This document shows, piece after piece, positions 50,603 to 51,495 of a stretch of DNA of 51,495 nt (position 1 is its first letter; each line of letters starts with the position of its first letter). A program made the translations under genes and the position numbers. Source of the DNA: Clostridia bacterium (GTDB taxonomy: Bacteria; Bacillota; Clostridia; Christensenellales; Aristaeellaceae); the NCBI GenBank assembly GCA_017534885.1, contig JAFXVR010000030.1, positions 1 to 51,495 on the forward strand, given 5' to 3'. Under the pieces are notes generated by a model, which saw nothing but the letters and a program-made list of their open reading frames with translations, did not search any database and was not told where the DNA came from.

Positions 50603-51295
50603 ATGGGAATTGTGCGCGTGGAAGTCGTTAGAGGAAATATCCTGAACATCCTGTCAAACGCCATCGTTTTGCCTGCCAATACCGGCCTGCTGGAGGGAAG
50701 AGGTGTATCAACCGCGATATTCCAGGCGGCAGGAAGGAAGCAACTTGCTGAAGCATGCCGGAAGATTGGCACCTGTCAGGAAGGAAAAGCGGTGGTCACC
50801 CCTGGATTCCGCCTGAAGGCCGATTACATCATTCATACTGTTGTTCCGCGGTGGATTGACGGGCAGCATCATGAGTATGAGCGTTTATGCGCTTCCTATC
50901 TGGCGGCGCTGAATGCGGCGGACATCTTAAGCTGCGCTTCCGTCTCTTTTCCTCTCCTCGGCTCAGGAAACAATGGATATGACCTGAGCATTGCCTTTGA
51001 TGTCGCGTATCAGATCCTGCAGCAATTCGAGGGAAGCGTTCTGAACACAGCATACCTCGTCATTTATGGTGAGTCTACCGCCAGACTGGCTGCCGAAAAG
51101 GGGATCCCCTATATCGAACTCCCGGAAGCATACATGCGAAAAAACCTGCTTCCGTCTGATAAAGCGCCGCGTCAGAAAGGTGCAATGGAACAGGCCATTG
51201 CCCAGGCCGGGGCCTTCCTCGGGAAAAAAGAAAACTGGGATGCCATGCTGGATGTGGCTTTCAAAATTGTCAGGCTGATCAAAGAGATCAAGTAG
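50603..51295 (+). CDS. macro-domain protein
   Basis: A 230-aa protein. VVRGNILNILSNAIVLPANT and GLLEGRGVSTAIFQAAG form the ADP-ribose-binding start of a macro domain; SFPLLGSGNNGYDLSIA is the second phosphate loop. The last 60 residues (from MRKNLLPSDK) are a helical extension not part of the domain. It may bind or remove ADP-ribose. GC is lower than neighbours, and it lies between inverted MITE copies 8 and 9. Confidence 0.88.
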   Translation: MGIVRVEVVRGNILNILSNAIVLPANTGLLEGRGVSTAIFQAAGRKQLAEACRKIGTCQEGKAVVTPGFRLKADYIIHTVVPRWIDGQHHEYERLCASYLAALNAADILSCASVSFPLLGSGNNGYDLSIAFDVAYQILQQFEGSVLNTAYLVIYGESTARLAAEKGIPYIELPEAYMRKNLLPSDKAPRQKGAMEQAIAQAGAFLGKKENWDAMLDVAFKIVRLIKEIK

Positions 51296-51374
51296 AATCA
51301 CTGTGCATCGAATCGCACCGGAATCAAGCCATCCATTCATTCCATCAGCTGCAGCTTTCTATGGCAGAAAGAAC

Positions 51375-51494
51375 GTTGAGGGTGACAAAAGGGCGCTTCC
51401 AACCTTAGAGCCACGACTGGTTGTGGTGATTTCCGCTGTCTTCCACAACCAGTCGTGGCTTGGTTCAGGAAAGCGCCCTTTTGACATCCGAATC
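51375..51494 (-). mobile_element. 120-bp MITE, copy 9 (type 1, at window end)
   Basis: Complete and inverted; by eye identical to copies 1 and 4. The left flank is AAGAAC (51369-51374); only one base (A) remains beyond the right end, consistent with the start of the same duplication. Confidence 0.9.
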
Positions 51495-51495
51495 A

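Noticed and set aside
50392..51494. Composite transposon formed by MITE copies 8 and 9
   Set aside because: Copy 8 has its own AATACT duplication on both sides, so the two inserted independently; kept only as a weak possibility.

Overview
The window reads as chromosomal DNA of an uncultured, high-GC member of the Clostridia. It has about 60-65% GC, strong GGAGG-type ribosome binding sites, occasional GTG and TTG starts, a RecA/LepB/RimM/TrmD set of bacterial type, and many secreted BspA-type leucine-rich-repeat (LRR) proteins typical of gut or rumen Firmicutes. No rRNA, tRNA or CRISPR array was seen.

Layout. 0.2-6 kb: a plus-strand pectin-type cluster (GH28-like beta-helix protein, acyltransferase, large uncharacterised toroid-type protein, KdgF cupin). 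6-7.4 kb: gdhA, convergent to it. 8.2-18.6 kb: a minus-strand run of envelope genes (giant M16 peptidase with SLH-like modules, two BspA-type LRR proteins, a secreted caspase-like peptidase) with a Nudix hydrolase and nadR between them. 19-26 kb: apt, a GNAT acetyltransferase, a frameshifted XRE regulator, a secreted unknown, an SRAP protein, a mutarotase and a three-gene membrane/C39-like operon. 26-28 kb: a third BspA-type protein. 28.4-29.6 kb: an AT-rich foreign island. 29.6-36.3 kb: tyrosine phosphatase, metallophosphoesterase, YprB-like nuclease, TPR protein, lepB, rimM, trmD. 36.6-38.2 kb: a VanZ/D-Ala-D-Ala carboxypeptidase fusion. 38.3-41.2 kb: a BspA fragment, a low-GC SacI-like restriction-modification pair and a phage gene remnant. 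41.3-51.3 kb: GH127, recA, a split Rpn nuclease, a LytTR regulator, a BspA-type protein, a DUF1538 permease with a double PII-like protein, and a macro-domain protein.

The most striking feature is a dispersed element present nine times. Every copy is exactly 120 bp, with imperfect terminal inverted repeats and a 17-bp perfect inner palindrome. Seven copies are flanked by perfect 6-bp (once 7-bp) direct repeats, so this is a non-autonomous transposon (MITE), not a REP sequence. Three type-1 copies are identical to each other by eye, as are two type-2 copies, which points to recent movement. No matching transposase is in the window. The window also ends one base after a copy, as expected of an assembly that breaks at this repeat. 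Two other intergenic hairpin families are present: a roughly 175-bp string of mini-hairpins (two copies) and GC-rich hairpin elements into which a second hairpin module can be nested.

Functionally the window combines plant-cell-wall sugar use (GH28-like, KdgF, GH127), nitrogen metabolism (gdhA, PII-like), NAD and purine salvage (nadR, apt), DNA repair and defence (recA, SRAP, restriction-modification) and a heavy investment in surface proteins.
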